From Pseudoramibacter sp. (GTDB lineage Bacteria > Bacillota > Clostridia > Eubacteriales > Eubacteriaceae): a DNA stretch of 64,000 nt. How positions within the stretch are numbered: the first letter of the stretch is position 1; every line of letters begins with the position of its first letter. The stretch covers positions 868,001-932,000 of the forward strand of contig NZ_JAKVLT010000001.1 of NCBI RefSeq assembly GCF_022484225.1, written 5' to 3'. Below, in pieces: positions 1-8,631 of the stretch. Below the pieces are notes generated by a model, which saw only the letters and a list, made by a program, of their open reading frames with translations, was not told the origin of the DNA and ran no database searches. A program made the translations under genes and the position numbers.

Positions 1-1
1 A

Positions 2-583
2 ATTTCACTGATCGTGTCAATTCCCCTCGGCTTTCTCGTGACGCTGATGCTCAGAAGCAAGCTGAAGGTGGTGAAGGGAATCGCCGAAGTTTACGTCTAT
101 ATTTTAAGAGGTACGCCGCTGCTCCTGCAGCTGTTCTTCGTGTATTTCGGGCTGCCCTTTATTCCGGGAATCGGGAAATACATGGTCTTTGAACGGTTCC
201 AGGCGGCCTGCATCGCCTTTGCCCTCAACTACGCCGCGTATTTTGCTGAAATTTTCAGAGGCGGCCTCCTCGCCATCGACGACGGCCAGTACGAAGCGGC
301 CAAGGTGCTGGGGCTGACCCATTTCCAGACCATGTGGCACGTGGTGCTGCCCCAGATGGTCCGGGTGACCCTGCCGGCGGTTTCCAACGAAACCATCGTC
401 CTGGTCAAGGATACGGCTCTGGTCACGGCCATCGCAGTGCCGGAAATCATGTACTACGCCAAAGGTGCCGTGGTGCGGGACGCCGATCCCACCGCCTTTA
501 TCGTCGCCGGGGCGATCTATCTCGTGATTAATTTCTTCATCACGATTATTTTCAAAGAACTGGAAAAGAAGACAGATTTTTAA
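2..583 (+). CDS. Polar amino-acid ABC transporter permease (HisM/GlnP family), 5' end outside window
   Basis: Inner-membrane permease of a polar amino-acid importer. The reading frame is open to the left edge, so the first transmembrane segment(s) and the start are missing; an in-frame GTG at 14 has no ribosome binding site and is not a credible start. The visible 193 residues hold hydrophobic segments and the cytoplasmic EAA loop ([20 protein letters not shown]) that docks on the ATPase. The ATPase gene follows after 14 bp, so the two form one operon; the binding protein is presumably upstream. The amino acid transported cannot be told from the sequence. Confidence 0.93.
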   Translation: MSLIVSIPLGFLVTLMLRSKLKVVKGIAEVYVYILRGTPLLLQLFFVYFGLPFIPGIGKYMVFERFQAACIAFALNYAAYFAEIFRGGLLAIDDGQYEAAKVLGLTHFQTMWHVVLPQMVRVTLPAVSNETIVLVKDTALVTAIAVPEIMYYAKGAVVRDADPTAFIVAGAIYLVINFFITIIFKELEKKTDF

Positions 584-597
584 GAAAAGAGGAGTCT

Positions 598-1356
598 ATG
601 GGAAAAACAATGATCCGCGTGTCCGGCCTCAACAAGCGTTTCGGGGACAATCACGTGTTAAAAGATATCAATTTTGAAGTGGAACAGGGGGATGTGATCG
701 CCATCATCGGCTCTTCAGGGTCGGGGAAATCGACGCTGCTCAGATGCCTCATCGATCTTGAAAAGGCGGACGGCGGCACCATCATGATCGAAGACAAGGC
801 CCTGGTCAAAGACGGGGTTCAGGCGCCGCCTTCGGAAGTGCGGAAAATCATTTCCCGGATGGGCGTGGTCTTTCAGCATTTCAATCTCTTTCCTCACCTT
901 TCGGTGCGCAAAAACCTTCAGCTTGCGCCGAGAATCGTCAACAAGGAAAACAAGGCCGAAATCGAAGCGAATACCAAAAAACTGCTGAGTGAAGTGGGGC
1001 TGGAAAGCCGCATCGACGCGATGCCGTCCACCTTGTCCGGCGGCGAAAAACAGCGCGTCGCCATCGCCCGGGCTCTGATGATGAACCCGGACATCATGCT
1101 CTTTGACGAACCGACGTCCGCCCTGGACCCGGAACTCACCGGCGAAGTGTTAAAAGTCATGGGCGATTTAGCCAAGGCGAAGATGACGATGATCGTGGTG
1201 ACCCACGAAATGGGATTTGCCCGCTCGGCCGCGAACAAGATTTTGTTTATGAATGACGGCATCATCTTAGAAGAAGGGACGCCGGACGACATTTTCAACC
1301 ATCCGAAAAACCAGCGGACCAGAGAATTTCTCGCATCGATTACAAATAAAGATTAA
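598..1356 (+). CDS. Polar amino-acid ABC transporter ATP-binding protein (GlnQ/HisP family)
   Basis: ATPase that powers the importer whose permease lies just upstream. At 252 residues it is of normal family length. Walker A is GSSGSGKST (residues 38-46), the Q-loop is in [11 protein letters not shown], the signature is LSGGEKQR, Walker B is [12 protein letters not shown] and the switch histidine is in VVTHEM. The ATG at 598 follows a GAGGAG ribosome binding site. A short insertion between Walker A and the Q-loop is common in this subfamily. Substrate not determinable; glutamine, glutamate or another polar amino acid are the usual options. Confidence 0.96.
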   Translation: MGKTMIRVSGLNKRFGDNHVLKDINFEVEQGDVIAIIGSSGSGKSTLLRCLIDLEKADGGTIMIEDKALVKDGVQAPPSEVRKIISRMGVVFQHFNLFPHLSVRKNLQLAPRIVNKENKAEIEANTKKLLSEVGLESRIDAMPSTLSGGEKQRVAIARALMMNPDIMLFDEPTSALDPELTGEVLKVMGDLAKAKMTMIVVTHEMGFARSAANKILFMNDGIILEEGTPDDIFNHPKNQRTREFLASITNKD

Positions 1357-1386
1357 TAAAAAAAACAAACGGCCAAAATTGTTTTG

Positions 1387-1395
1387 TGCTATGAT
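1387..1395 (+). promoter_or_regulatory. Extended -10 promoter before the first patatin gene
   Basis: TGCTATGAT at 1387-1395 is a TGn-extended -10 element about 50 bp upstream of the ATG at 1446. No good -35 is seen, which is usual for extended -10 promoters. It would drive the patatin-metF-ktrBA-patatin run. Confidence 0.5.
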
Positions 1396-1445
1396 GAGTA
1401 ATACCCTTAGGAACGAAACGGCTTGATTAGAATAAGGAGAAAGCC

Positions 1446-2354
1446 ATGTGCAAAACAACGAATCCTCTCTCCGCGGGAAAAGTGGCCGTGATTGATGTTG
1501 GCGGCGGCCAGCGGGGAATTTACGGTGCAGGGGTTTTTGACACCTGCCTGGATCAGCATGTCCAGTTTGACATGACCTACGGCATTTCAGCAGGCTCTGC
1601 CAACGTCACGTCTTATCTCGCCGGGCAGCGCGGCCGCAACCACACGTATTACGGCGAATACTGCCTGAGAAAAGAGTACAAAAGTTTGAAGGTTCTGGCA
1701 AAACAGCACGCCGTGATCGACCTTCATTACGTTTACGCTACGCTGTCCAATTCAGACGGCGAATACCCTTTGGACTATCCGGCCATGATGGCCAATCCGG
1801 CACCGTGCACGGTGATCGCGACAGACGCGGCGACGGGATATCCCCATTATTTTACAAAAGCAGATTTTTCCCAGGATCACTACGACGTGATCATCGCCAG
1901 CTGTTCGGTACCGGTCTTCACGCGCCCGGCGCCTGTGGACGGCCGACTGTATTTTGACGGGGCGATTTCCAACCCCATCCCCCTTCAGAAAGCCTTTGAC
2001 GACGGGGCGGATGCGGTCGTTTTGATTTTGACCCGGCCGAAGCACTTTTTCAGAAAAACTTCCTCCGACCGCTTCTTGTCAAAACTGCTGCGGCGTCATT
2101 ATCCCGAAGCTGCGAAAGTCTTTTCACGGCGCGCCATCACCTACAACCGGGATCTCAGAAAGGCCCTGGCTCTCGAAAAACAGGGCAAGGTGCTCATCGT
2201 CGCGCCGGACAATATCGCCGGCATGAAAACCCTGGGAACGGACCCTGAAGCGGGAGAAAGGCTGTACCAAAAGGGCCTGGCAGACGGCGAAGCAATTGCC
2301 GCTTTTGTCGACCGCTGGCACCATCAAAGAGGAGAACAGAATGAAACTGAGTGA
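1446..2354 (+). CDS. Patatin-like phospholipase family protein (copy 1)
   Basis: Predicted serine acyl hydrolase with a Ser-Asp dyad. The oxyanion-hole motif GGGQRGIYGAG lies near residues 19-29, the nucleophile elbow GISAG at 46-50 (Ser48), and the dyad aspartate in DGAISNPIP (Asp171). At 302 residues it matches the bacterial RssA/YjjU-like group, which has no signal peptide and is probably cytosolic or membrane-associated. Its last 14 bases overlap the start of metF, implying translational coupling. A paralogue sits at 5266-6129, after ktrA. Substrate unknown; a role in lipid turnover is inferred from the family only. Confidence 0.88.
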   Translation: MCKTTNPLSAGKVAVIDVGGGQRGIYGAGVFDTCLDQHVQFDMTYGISAGSANVTSYLAGQRGRNHTYYGEYCLRKEYKSLKVLAKQHAVIDLHYVYATLSNSDGEYPLDYPAMMANPAPCTVIATDAATGYPHYFTKADFSQDHYDVIIASCSVPVFTRPAPVDGRLYFDGAISNPIPLQKAFDDGADAVVLILTRPKHFFRKTSSDRFLSKLLRRHYPEAAKVFSRRAITYNRDLRKALALEKQGKVLIVAPDNIAGMKTLGTDPEAGERLYQKGLADGEAIAAFVDRWHHQRGEQNETE

Positions 2355-3207
2355 ACAATTAAAAAACGAACGTCCGATGCTGTCTTTTGAAGTGTTTCCG
2401 CCCAAAACGGAAGCGCGGTTTGAACCCATCATGTCGGCGGTAGAAGGCATCGCCAAACTGGACCCGGCCTACATGAGCGTGACTTACGGAGCAGGGGGCG
2501 GCACCAGCCAGTACACTGTCGAAATCGCCAAGCGCATCAAGGCGATGAACGTGACGCCCCTGGCCCATTTAACCTGCGTGTCCAGCGACGAGGAAACCGT
2601 ACGGACCCAGCTGACCGCTTTGCAGGCGGCAGGCATCGAAAACATTCTGGCCCTCCGCGGGGATCTGCCCGAAGATTACGTGCCCGGCCCGTACCGCCAC
2701 GCGTCGGAACTCATCGACGAAATTCACCGCTTCAGTCCGGATTTCTGCATCGGCGGCGCCTGCTACCCCGAAGGCCATCCCGAATCGGCCAGACAGAAAG
2801 ACGACATTCAGCATCTTAAAGAAAAAGTGGACCGGGGATGCGAGTTCTTGACGACCCAGATGTTTTTCGACAATGACTTGTTTTACAATTTCATGTTCAA
2901 GATCAGACAGGCCGGCATCAATGTGCCCATCGTAGCGGGCATCATGCCGGTGACCAACGCGGCGCAGATCAGCCGCATCGTCGATTTGTCCGGCGCCTTC
3001 ATGCCTCAGTCGTTCCTCAACATCGTCGATCATTTCCGGGATGACCCGGCTTCCATTTACGAAGCCGGCATCGCCTACGCGACGGAACAGATCGTCGATT
3101 TATTCGCCAACGGCATCGACCATGTTCATGTGTATTCCATGAATAAGCCGGATGTTGCGGCAGCGATTCAAAACAATCTGAAGGGCATTTTAGGCAAAAC
3201 CAAATAA
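2341..3207 (+). CDS. metF: Methylenetetrahydrofolate reductase
   Basis: Reduces 5,10-methylene-THF to 5-methyl-THF, feeding methionine synthesis and, in acetogens, the methyl branch of the Wood-Ljungdahl pathway. The ATG at 2341 follows AGAGGAG and gives 288 residues, typical of short bacterial MetF. Family motifs are present: SFEVFPPKTE near residues 15-24, ALRGDLP, GGACYPEGHPE, TQMFFDN and GIMPVTN (FAD and folate contacts). No metV partner lies next to it, unlike many acetogen loci. It starts inside the upstream patatin gene and is followed after 1 bp by ktrB, so it is cotranscribed with genes of unrelated function. Confidence 0.95.
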   Translation: MKLSEQLKNERPMLSFEVFPPKTEARFEPIMSAVEGIAKLDPAYMSVTYGAGGGTSQYTVEIAKRIKAMNVTPLAHLTCVSSDEETVRTQLTALQAAGIENILALRGDLPEDYVPGPYRHASELIDEIHRFSPDFCIGGACYPEGHPESARQKDDIQHLKEKVDRGCEFLTTQMFFDNDLFYNFMFKIRQAGINVPIVAGIMPVTNAAQISRIVDLSGAFMPQSFLNIVDHFRDDPASIYEAGIAYATEQIVDLFANGIDHVHVYSMNKPDVAAAIQNNLKGILGKTK

Positions 3208-3208
3208 A

Positions 3209-4576
3209 ATGGAACTTTTATCAATTAATGATTTTACAGGGAAGAGACGGCTGCGCAAGCAGCCGTCTTCTGCGCGGCTGATCGTCACCGGCTTCGCGGC
3301 GGTCATTTTGGCCGGCGCCCTGATTCTGATGCTCCCGATCGCTTCGAAGGGACCGGGGCACGCCAGCTTCGCCGACGCCTTGTTCACGTCGACGTCTGCG
3401 GTCTGTGTGACCGGGCTCATTGTCCAGGATACGGCGACCTATTGGACAGCCTTTGGCCAGGCCGTCATCATCACGCTGATTCAGATTGGCGGTCTGGGCG
3501 TGGTGACCATGGCCATGTCCATTTTTATCGCCTCTGGACGGCGGATCGGCTTGATGCAGCGCTCGTTTATGCAGGATTCCATTTCGGCGCCCCAGGTGGG
3601 CGGCATCATCCGCCTCACCGGCTTTATCTTAAAAGGCACGGCCCTCATCGAAGGCATTGGCGCGGCCGTGATGGCGCCGACCTTTATCCGCGAGTTCGGG
3701 CTGGGAAAGGGCATTTGGTACGCGGTCTTTCATTCGATTTCGGCCTTCTGCAACGCGGGCTTTGATTTGATGGGCGTGCACAAGAAATTCAGCTCCATCA
3801 CGGAATTTGTGGGCAATCCAGCGATTTCCGTTACCATTGCCCTGCTCATTATTGTCGGCGGGATCGGCTTCATCGTCTGGAACGATATTGTGACCTACAA
3901 GACGGACTTTAGGCGCTACCGCCTTCAGAGCAAGGTGGCGCTGGTGACGACGGCTTTTCTCATCGCGATCCCGACGCTGTACTTCTTCTTCTTCCAGACT
4001 CAGGCGCTGCCGAGAAGCACGGGCGCCCGCTGGCTCGGGGCCTTTTTCCAGGCGGTCACGCCGAGAACGGCCGGGTTCAACTCCGTCGATTTAACGAAAT
4101 TCAACGACACCGGCATCTCAGTGCTGACGATTCTCCAGCTCATCGGGGGCTCGCCGGGGTCTACGGCAGGCGGGATGAAGACCACCACCTTCGCCGTGAT
4201 GCTGGCAGAAGCCATTGCGGTGTTTGCCCAGTCCGGGGATGTGCACTTTTTCAAGCGCAAGGTTCCGGAAGATACGGTGCGCCGGGCAGGGGCCATTCTG
4301 ATGATGTACGTCACACTGTTTCTCGTTGGCGGCTTCATCATTTCGTCGGTGGAAAATCTGCCCATCACGACCTGCCTGTTTGAAACGGCGTCGGCCATCG
4401 GGACGGTTGGCCTGACTTTGGGCATTACCCCCCATCTGACGCTGATCTCGAGAACGGTGCTGGTGCTGTTGATGTACTTTGGACGTGTCGGCGGACTGAC
4501 CATTTTCTTCGCCATGTCTTCGGGACCGAAGATCAGTCATTCCCGATTGCCGAAAGAAGACCTCACGGTCGGTTGA
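3209..4576 (+). CDS. ktrB: Potassium uptake channel subunit, KtrB/TrkH family
   Basis: Membrane subunit of a Ktr-type K+ uptake system. The 455 residues contain the four pseudo-repeated pore loops with selectivity-filter glycines: TSTSAVCVTGL, SISAFCNAGFDL, TPRTAGFNSVD and SAIGTVGLTLG. The length fits KtrB (about 445) better than the longer TrkH proteins of proteobacteria. The regulator ktrA follows after 19 bp. The ATG at 3209 lies one base past the metF stop; no strong ribosome binding site is visible, consistent with coupling to metF translation. Confidence 0.94.
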   Translation: MELLSINDFTGKRRLRKQPSSARLIVTGFAAVILAGALILMLPIASKGPGHASFADALFTSTSAVCVTGLIVQDTATYWTAFGQAVIITLIQIGGLGVVTMAMSIFIASGRRIGLMQRSFMQDSISAPQVGGIIRLTGFILKGTALIEGIGAAVMAPTFIREFGLGKGIWYAVFHSISAFCNAGFDLMGVHKKFSSITEFVGNPAISVTIALLIIVGGIGFIVWNDIVTYKTDFRRYRLQSKVALVTTAFLIAIPTLYFFFFQTQALPRSTGARWLGAFFQAVTPRTAGFNSVDLTKFNDTGISVLTILQLIGGSPGSTAGGMKTTTFAVMLAEAIAVFAQSGDVHFFKRKVPEDTVRRAGAILMMYVTLFLVGGFIISSVENLPITTCLFETASAIGTVGLTLGITPHLTLISRTVLVLLMYFGRVGGLTIFFAMSSGPKISHSRLPKEDLTVG

Positions 4577-4595
4577 TTGAATAGGAGCGATCATA

Positions 4596-5249
4596 ATGAA
4601 AGTAAAATCAATATTGTTAATTGGATTGGGACGTTTTGGACGTCATGTGGCCATGCGGCTGAACGAAGTGGGGCAGGAAGTCATGGCGGTGGACCACGAC
4701 GAAGAACGGGTCAACAAGGTGCTGCCCATCGTAACCAGCGCCCTGATCGGCGACAGCACAGATCCGAATTTTCTGGCTTCCCTGGGCATCCGCAATTTTG
4801 ACATGTGCATTGTGGCCATCGGCGACGATTTCCAGGCTTCTCTGGAAACGACCGACCTGCTCAAGGAACTGGGCGCCAAACACATCATCTCGAGGGCCTG
4901 CTCCGACATCCAGGCGAAGTTCCTGCTGCGCAACGGCGCAGATTCCATCGCCTTCCCGGAAGGACAGCTCGCTGAGTGGATTGCGATCCGCTCCAGCTCG
5001 GACAACATCATCGACTATTTCGAACTGGACCACGAACACGCCATTTATGAAATTTCGGTGCCAGAATCCTGGGCCGGCCAGACGGTGAGCGATTTAGACA
5101 CTCGGAAAAAATACGGCATCAATATTCTGGCCGTCAAGCGGGAAGACCGTCTGGACACGTCGGTGACGCCGAAAATGGTGCTCAAAGAAAAAGACACCAT
5201 TCTGGTTTTAGGCAAACGGGATGTGATTCAGAAAATTATCGATTCCTGA
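4596..5249 (+). CDS. ktrA: Potassium uptake regulatory subunit KtrA (RCK domains)
   Basis: Cytosolic gating ring of the Ktr channel. The 217 residues hold an RCK-N Rossmann domain beginning with LLIGLGRFGRHVA (GxGxxG) and an acidic adenine-ribose-binding residue in AVDHDEE, followed by a C-terminal RCK-C domain from about residue 140 (ISVPESWAGQTVSDLD). Nucleotide and cyclic-di-AMP binding are known for this family. A TAGGAG ribosome binding site precedes the ATG. It directly follows ktrB. Confidence 0.95.
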   Translation: MKVKSILLIGLGRFGRHVAMRLNEVGQEVMAVDHDEERVNKVLPIVTSALIGDSTDPNFLASLGIRNFDMCIVAIGDDFQASLETTDLLKELGAKHIISRACSDIQAKFLLRNGADSIAFPEGQLAEWIAIRSSSDNIIDYFELDHEHAIYEISVPESWAGQTVSDLDTRKKYGINILAVKREDRLDTSVTPKMVLKEKDTILVLGKRDVIQKIIDS

Positions 5250-5265
5250 CAGCAAAGGAGGCAGC

Positions 5266-6129
5266 ATGATCAAAGAAAAAACAGGTCTGGTTTTGGAAGG
5301 CGGCGCGATGCGCGGCATGTTTACCGCCGGCGTGACCGACGTGATGATGGAGCACGGCATTGAATTCGACGGCATCATTGGGGTTTCGGCCGGTGCGACC
5401 TTTGGCTGCAACTACAAATCCCGGCAGCCGGGGCGCACCATCCGTTACAATCTGGCCCTGTGCAAAGATCCGAGGTACTGCAGTTTCCGGTCCTGGATCA
5501 AGACCGGGGATCTTTACGGCGTGGATTTCTGCTATCACACCCTGCCGGAAGAGCTGGACGTCTTTGATCAGGCGGCCTACGACGCCAACCCCACGGCATT
5601 TTACGCCGTGGTGACGGATATTGAAACGGGAAAGCCCGTGTACCACCGGTGCGACAACGCCGAAGAGAGCCTGCAGTGGATGCGCGCGTCCGCGTCTATG
5701 CCTGTCTTTTCAAAGCCCGTTGCCCTGGACGGCCATCTCTATCTCGACGGCGGCATTTCGGATTCCATTCCCCTGAAAGCCTTTGAAAACATGGGGTATC
5801 AGCGAAATGTCGTGGTGCTGACCCAGCCGGTGGAATACATCAAGAAGCGCAACCCTTATATGCCGTACATCCGCATGCGCTTTGGGCGCCGCTATCCCCA
5901 TATGGTCGAGGATTTGAAAAAGCGCCACACGTTTTACAACCGTCAGCGGGCCTATGTGAGAAAAGAGGCGGCAGAGGGCAGCGCCTACGTCATCATGCCG
6001 GACTTTCCATTAAAAATCGGCAGTGTCTGTCACAATCCCGATGATCTGCGCCGGGTGTACAGCCAGGGACGGGTCGCGGGAGAAAATCATCTGGAAGGGC
6101 TTAAAGCCTTTCTCGAAAAAGAAGCGTAA
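5266..6129 (+). CDS. Patatin-like phospholipase family protein (copy 2)
   Basis: Second patatin-type acyl hydrolase, paralogous to 1446-2354. The oxyanion motif is LEGGAMRGMFTAG (residues 10-22), the nucleophile is in GVSAG (Ser41) and the dyad aspartate in DGGISDSIP (Asp161). At 287 residues it has normal length, no signal peptide and a strong AAAGGAGG ribosome binding site. It closes the metF-ktrBA run and is followed 4 bp later by a strong terminator. Substrate unknown. Confidence 0.9.
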   Translation: MIKEKTGLVLEGGAMRGMFTAGVTDVMMEHGIEFDGIIGVSAGATFGCNYKSRQPGRTIRYNLALCKDPRYCSFRSWIKTGDLYGVDFCYHTLPEELDVFDQAAYDANPTAFYAVVTDIETGKPVYHRCDNAEESLQWMRASASMPVFSKPVALDGHLYLDGGISDSIPLKAFENMGYQRNVVVLTQPVEYIKKRNPYMPYIRMRFGRRYPHMVEDLKKRHTFYNRQRAYVRKEAAEGSAYVIMPDFPLKIGSVCHNPDDLRRVYSQGRVAGENHLEGLKAFLEKEA

Positions 6130-6133
6130 AAAA

Positions 6134-6167
6134 AGCGGTCGCCGCGAGGCGATCGCTCAATTTTTTT
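6134..6167 (+). terminator. Intrinsic terminator after patatin copy 2
   Basis: Stem AGCGGTCGCC (6134-6143) pairs with GGCGATCGCT (6148-6157) around a GCGA loop with one G-T wobble, then CAA and seven T at 6161-6167. The convergent CblS-like gene ends at 6166. Confidence 0.9.
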
Positions 6168-6909
6168 AAGGATTTTGTTTCAAATGCCCGATCGGAGTCA
6201 GCAGCATCTGATCCCGGCGGCGTTTAAAAGCTTCTTCGCTCATCACGGCGAGCACGCAGGAGGCCGGGCCTCCGGATTGAGAGAGATCGAGTCCGCAGGG
6301 CATGTCGAAATCGGCTTTGAGGTGATGAAGCGCCGCCGCGCTGCGGCCCTCCCAGGCCAGGCCGTGGGAACCCACGGGAATGAGCTCGTGGACGCCGGCA
6401 TCCTGGGATAAGGTCTGGATCATCTCATAAGTTGCGACGGGGGCGTTCTGATGCAGAAAGTCCAGTCCCACAGCGGGTTCTCCCACACTGACCAAAAGAT
6501 CTCCGGAACGGCACACCGGCGCCTTGAAATTTCCCGGGAAATATCCCACAGCGGCGGTGCCCACGCCGGTCATCATTGTCGTGAAGTTTTCTTCCGTGGA
6601 ACCGGTCAGCATTTCCGGCGGAAGGCCGGCCAGTTTCATCTCGTCCTGAAAGCCGCAGATGATTTCGAGGCCGGTGGGCTGCATTTCGCTGCAGACGCCG
6701 TCGGCGACCATGAGGACCTGGGCGCCGATGCACAGCAGTTCGAAAAGCACGACCCGGGCGGAAACCCGCCCGCAGTGGTAAGGCGGGCATTTCAGTGTGT
6801 CGCCGGGTTTTTCCCCGGTGGACGCGCAGCTGTCCGCCGCCATGACGATGGTCCCGCCGGGAACGGGACACAGACTGAGATCCCGGTAATGAAAAACGGA
6901 GAGGGTCAT
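6166..6909 (-). CDS. cblS: Probable alpha-ribazole kinase (CblS-like, PurM/AIR-synthase-related fold)
   Basis: The 247 residues look like the AIR synthase/selenophosphate synthetase superfamily: an N-terminal metal/ATP segment (GTIVMAADSCASTGEKPGDT) with an acidic residue following the AAD motif, and a mid-protein glycine-rich part (GDLLVSVGEPAVG). CblS phosphorylates alpha-ribazole for the lower ligand of cobalamin and is known to pair with the S-component CblT in Firmicutes. An ECF S-component lies immediately upstream (1 bp gap), which is the main support for the name. Without that neighbour one would only say AIR-synthase-related protein. The product would let the cell salvage alpha-ribazole for B12 assembly. 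Confidence 0.68.
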   Translation of the reverse strand: MTLSVFHYRDLSLCPVPGGTIVMAADSCASTGEKPGDTLKCPPYHCGRVSARVVLFELLCIGAQVLMVADGVCSEMQPTGLEIICGFQDEMKLAGLPPEMLTGSTEENFTTMMTGVGTAAVGYFPGNFKAPVCRSGDLLVSVGEPAVGLDFLHQNAPVATYEMIQTLSQDAGVHELIPVGSHGLAWEGRSAAALHHLKADFDMPCGLDLSQSGGPASCVLAVMSEEAFKRRRDQMLLTPIGHLKQNP

Positions 6910-6910
6910 T

Positions 6911-7441
6911 TTATTTGCCCGGAGGGGTCAGCCGCTGCACTTTTTTCGGCAGGAAGCGGTAGATCACGCAGGCGATGATCACGTTGGCAAAAGCCGCCGG
7001 AATCAGCACCGGCACGAGGGCCATGGCCGTTTTCAGGCTCATGAGCGGAGAGGTCGCCAAAAGGGCGATGGGCACGTTGAAAATCACCGCGACGATGCAG
7101 CCGATCACGTAAGCCAGAATGCTGTTGACGTGATGATCGAGAAGGGCCTTGGTGCTCAGGTAAAAGGCGACCATGGTGACGCCCATCATGACGCCGTTGA
7201 TGAGGTGAACGGGCAGGCTGAGGGGAAAGCCGGACGTCGCGGCGGTCAGCATATGGGCTAAAAAGCCGATGACGAAGCCCCAGGGTGCGCCGAGCACGAG
7301 CACGGCGATAAAGGCCGGAAGGGAGTCAAAGGCAATGGAGCCCATGATTTTGATGTTGGCCCCTACAAAGGAGAGGGCGATAAACAGCGCCGCGTAAACC
7401 AGCTGGCGCGTCGGATTAAGGGATTTAGAATCGTCTTTCAT
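6911..7441 (-). CDS. cblT: ECF transporter S-component, probable alpha-ribazole transporter (CblT-like)
   Basis: Small integral membrane protein, 176 residues with about five or six hydrophobic helices and the N-terminal motif of ECF S-components (TRQLVYAALFIALSFVGA). S-components bind a vitamin or precursor and use a shared energising module, which is not encoded here. The alpha-ribazole assignment rests on the adjacent CblS-like kinase; alone it could be any vitamin S-component. The start ATG follows AAAGGAATTACG on the minus strand. The 160-bp divergent gap to the next gene holds no B12-box or riboswitch that I can recognise. Confidence 0.66.
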   Translation of the reverse strand: MKDDSKSLNPTRQLVYAALFIALSFVGANIKIMGSIAFDSLPAFIAVLVLGAPWGFVIGFLAHMLTAATSGFPLSLPVHLINGVMMGVTMVAFYLSTKALLDHHVNSILAYVIGCIVAVIFNVPIALLATSPLMSLKTAMALVPVLIPAAFANVIIACVIYRFLPKKVQRLTPPGK

Positions 7442-7601
7442 CGTAATTCCTTTCTGAAAATAAGTTAAAAATAATAGGCCAAAATAACAACGCTCATTAT
7501 TTTAGCATAAGGTGCGTCAAAGCACGAGAAATTTTAAGCATGAGATCAAATTTACAGGTTTGAATTTCACAATATGAAAATAACAGACAGATAGGAGCAT
7601 T

Positions 7602-8558
7602 ATGGATAAAAAAAGAGATCCGTTAACGGCGGTGGGAGCCGTTTTTGGTTTGGCAACGATCAGTTGCCTTTTATGGGGGTCCGCTTTTCCGCTGATCAAA
7701 CTGGGATACCGGTATCTGGGAATCCGCGGCATCCCGTCTCAGCTTTTGTTTGCGGGGCTGCGGTTTACCCTGGCAGGTGTTCTCACCGTCCTTTTGGGAA
7801 AAGCCGTCTTCAAGGGAAACCTCCTGCCGAAAAAAAGCGCCGTGCCGAGCATTTTATGGCTGGCGCTGTTTCAGACCATTCTCCAGTACACGTTTTTTTA
7901 CGTCAGTCTGGGGCATCTGTCCGGCGTCCGGGGGTCGATCTTAAACGGCACCGGCACCTTCTGGGCGATTCTCATCGCCTGCCTCGTCTTTCATCAGGAA
8001 AAACTGAGCGTCAGGAAAATCGCCGGGTGTGTGCTGGGATTTGCCGGCATTCTGCTCGTGAACCTTTCAGGGCTCAAATCCGGGGAAGCGCCCTTTTCGC
8101 TTTTGGGTGACGGGTTTATGATTTTTTCGACGGTTGCGTCTTCGGTTTCGGCGGCGCTGCTCCGTCAGTTCGGAAACAAGGAGGCGCCTTATCTGCTCAG
8201 CGGCTGCCAGTTTTTTATCGGGGGGCTCGTCCTGACGGCCTTCGGCCTGATTTCAGGGGGCCGATTCGGCGCTGTGACCCTTCAGGGCATCGCGATTCTG
8301 ATCGCGCTGGCCTTTGTTTCGGCCATCGCCTACGGGCTGTGGGCGCTGCTTTTGGCTCACAATCCTGTTTCCAAGGTGCAGATCTACTTTTTCATCACAC
8401 CGGTCGCCGGCGTTTTTCTGTCGGCGTGGCTTCTGGGCGAACAAAACCAGGCCCTGGGATGGCCGGCGCTGTTGGCCCTACTCTGCGTGTCCGGCGGGAT
8501 TTATATCGTTAACCGACCGCAAAAATCAAATATATTTAAGGAAAAAAAGATATCATAA
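7602..8558 (+). CDS. DMT superfamily (EamA) transporter
   Basis: Ten-helix metabolite exporter family. The 318 residues contain two EamA repeats (about residues 15-150 and 165-305), the first opening with SCLLWGSAFPLIKLGYRY and the second with LGDGFMIFSTVASSVSAALLRQ. A GATAGGAG ribosome binding site sits before the ATG. It is divergent from the CblT/CblS pair and 23 bp upstream of the aldo/keto reductase remnant start. Substrate unknown; amino-acid or nucleobase export is common in the family. Confidence 0.9.
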   Translation: MDKKRDPLTAVGAVFGLATISCLLWGSAFPLIKLGYRYLGIRGIPSQLLFAGLRFTLAGVLTVLLGKAVFKGNLLPKKSAVPSILWLALFQTILQYTFFYVSLGHLSGVRGSILNGTGTFWAILIACLVFHQEKLSVRKIAGCVLGFAGILLVNLSGLKSGEAPFSLLGDGFMIFSTVASSVSAALLRQFGNKEAPYLLSGCQFFIGGLVLTAFGLISGGRFGAVTLQGIAILIALAFVSAIAYGLWALLLAHNPVSKVQIYFFITPVAGVFLSAWLLGEQNQALGWPALLALLCVSGGIYIVNRPQKSNIFKEKKIS

Positions 8559-8570
8559 AAAGAATAGAAA

Positions 8571-8631
8571 AGGAGGATCAAATGAAGCTAAAACAAGCAT
8601 CAGACCGGGTTGCCCTTCGCGCAACGGCGCA
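8571..8631 (+). other. Displaced N-terminus of the aldo/keto reductase (apparent frameshift)
   Basis: A strong ribosome binding site (AAGGAGG at 8571-8577) precedes an ATG at 8582 that encodes MKLKQASDRVALR and then leaves the frame, stopping at 8633-8635. In the reductase frame the next residues are NGAMIPCLGFGTY, the family's first conserved stretch. Joining the two gives a normal aldo/keto reductase N-terminus (VALR-NGAMIPCLGFGTY). Two surplus bases in CGCGC around 8618-8622 explain the shift. Either a real mutation, a sequencing error, or two overlapping reading frames. Confidence 0.75.

Noticed and set aside
7442..7601. Riboswitch or operator in the divergent gap before cblT
   Set aside because: Only A/T-rich sequence and ribosome binding sites were seen; no B12 box or stable hairpin.
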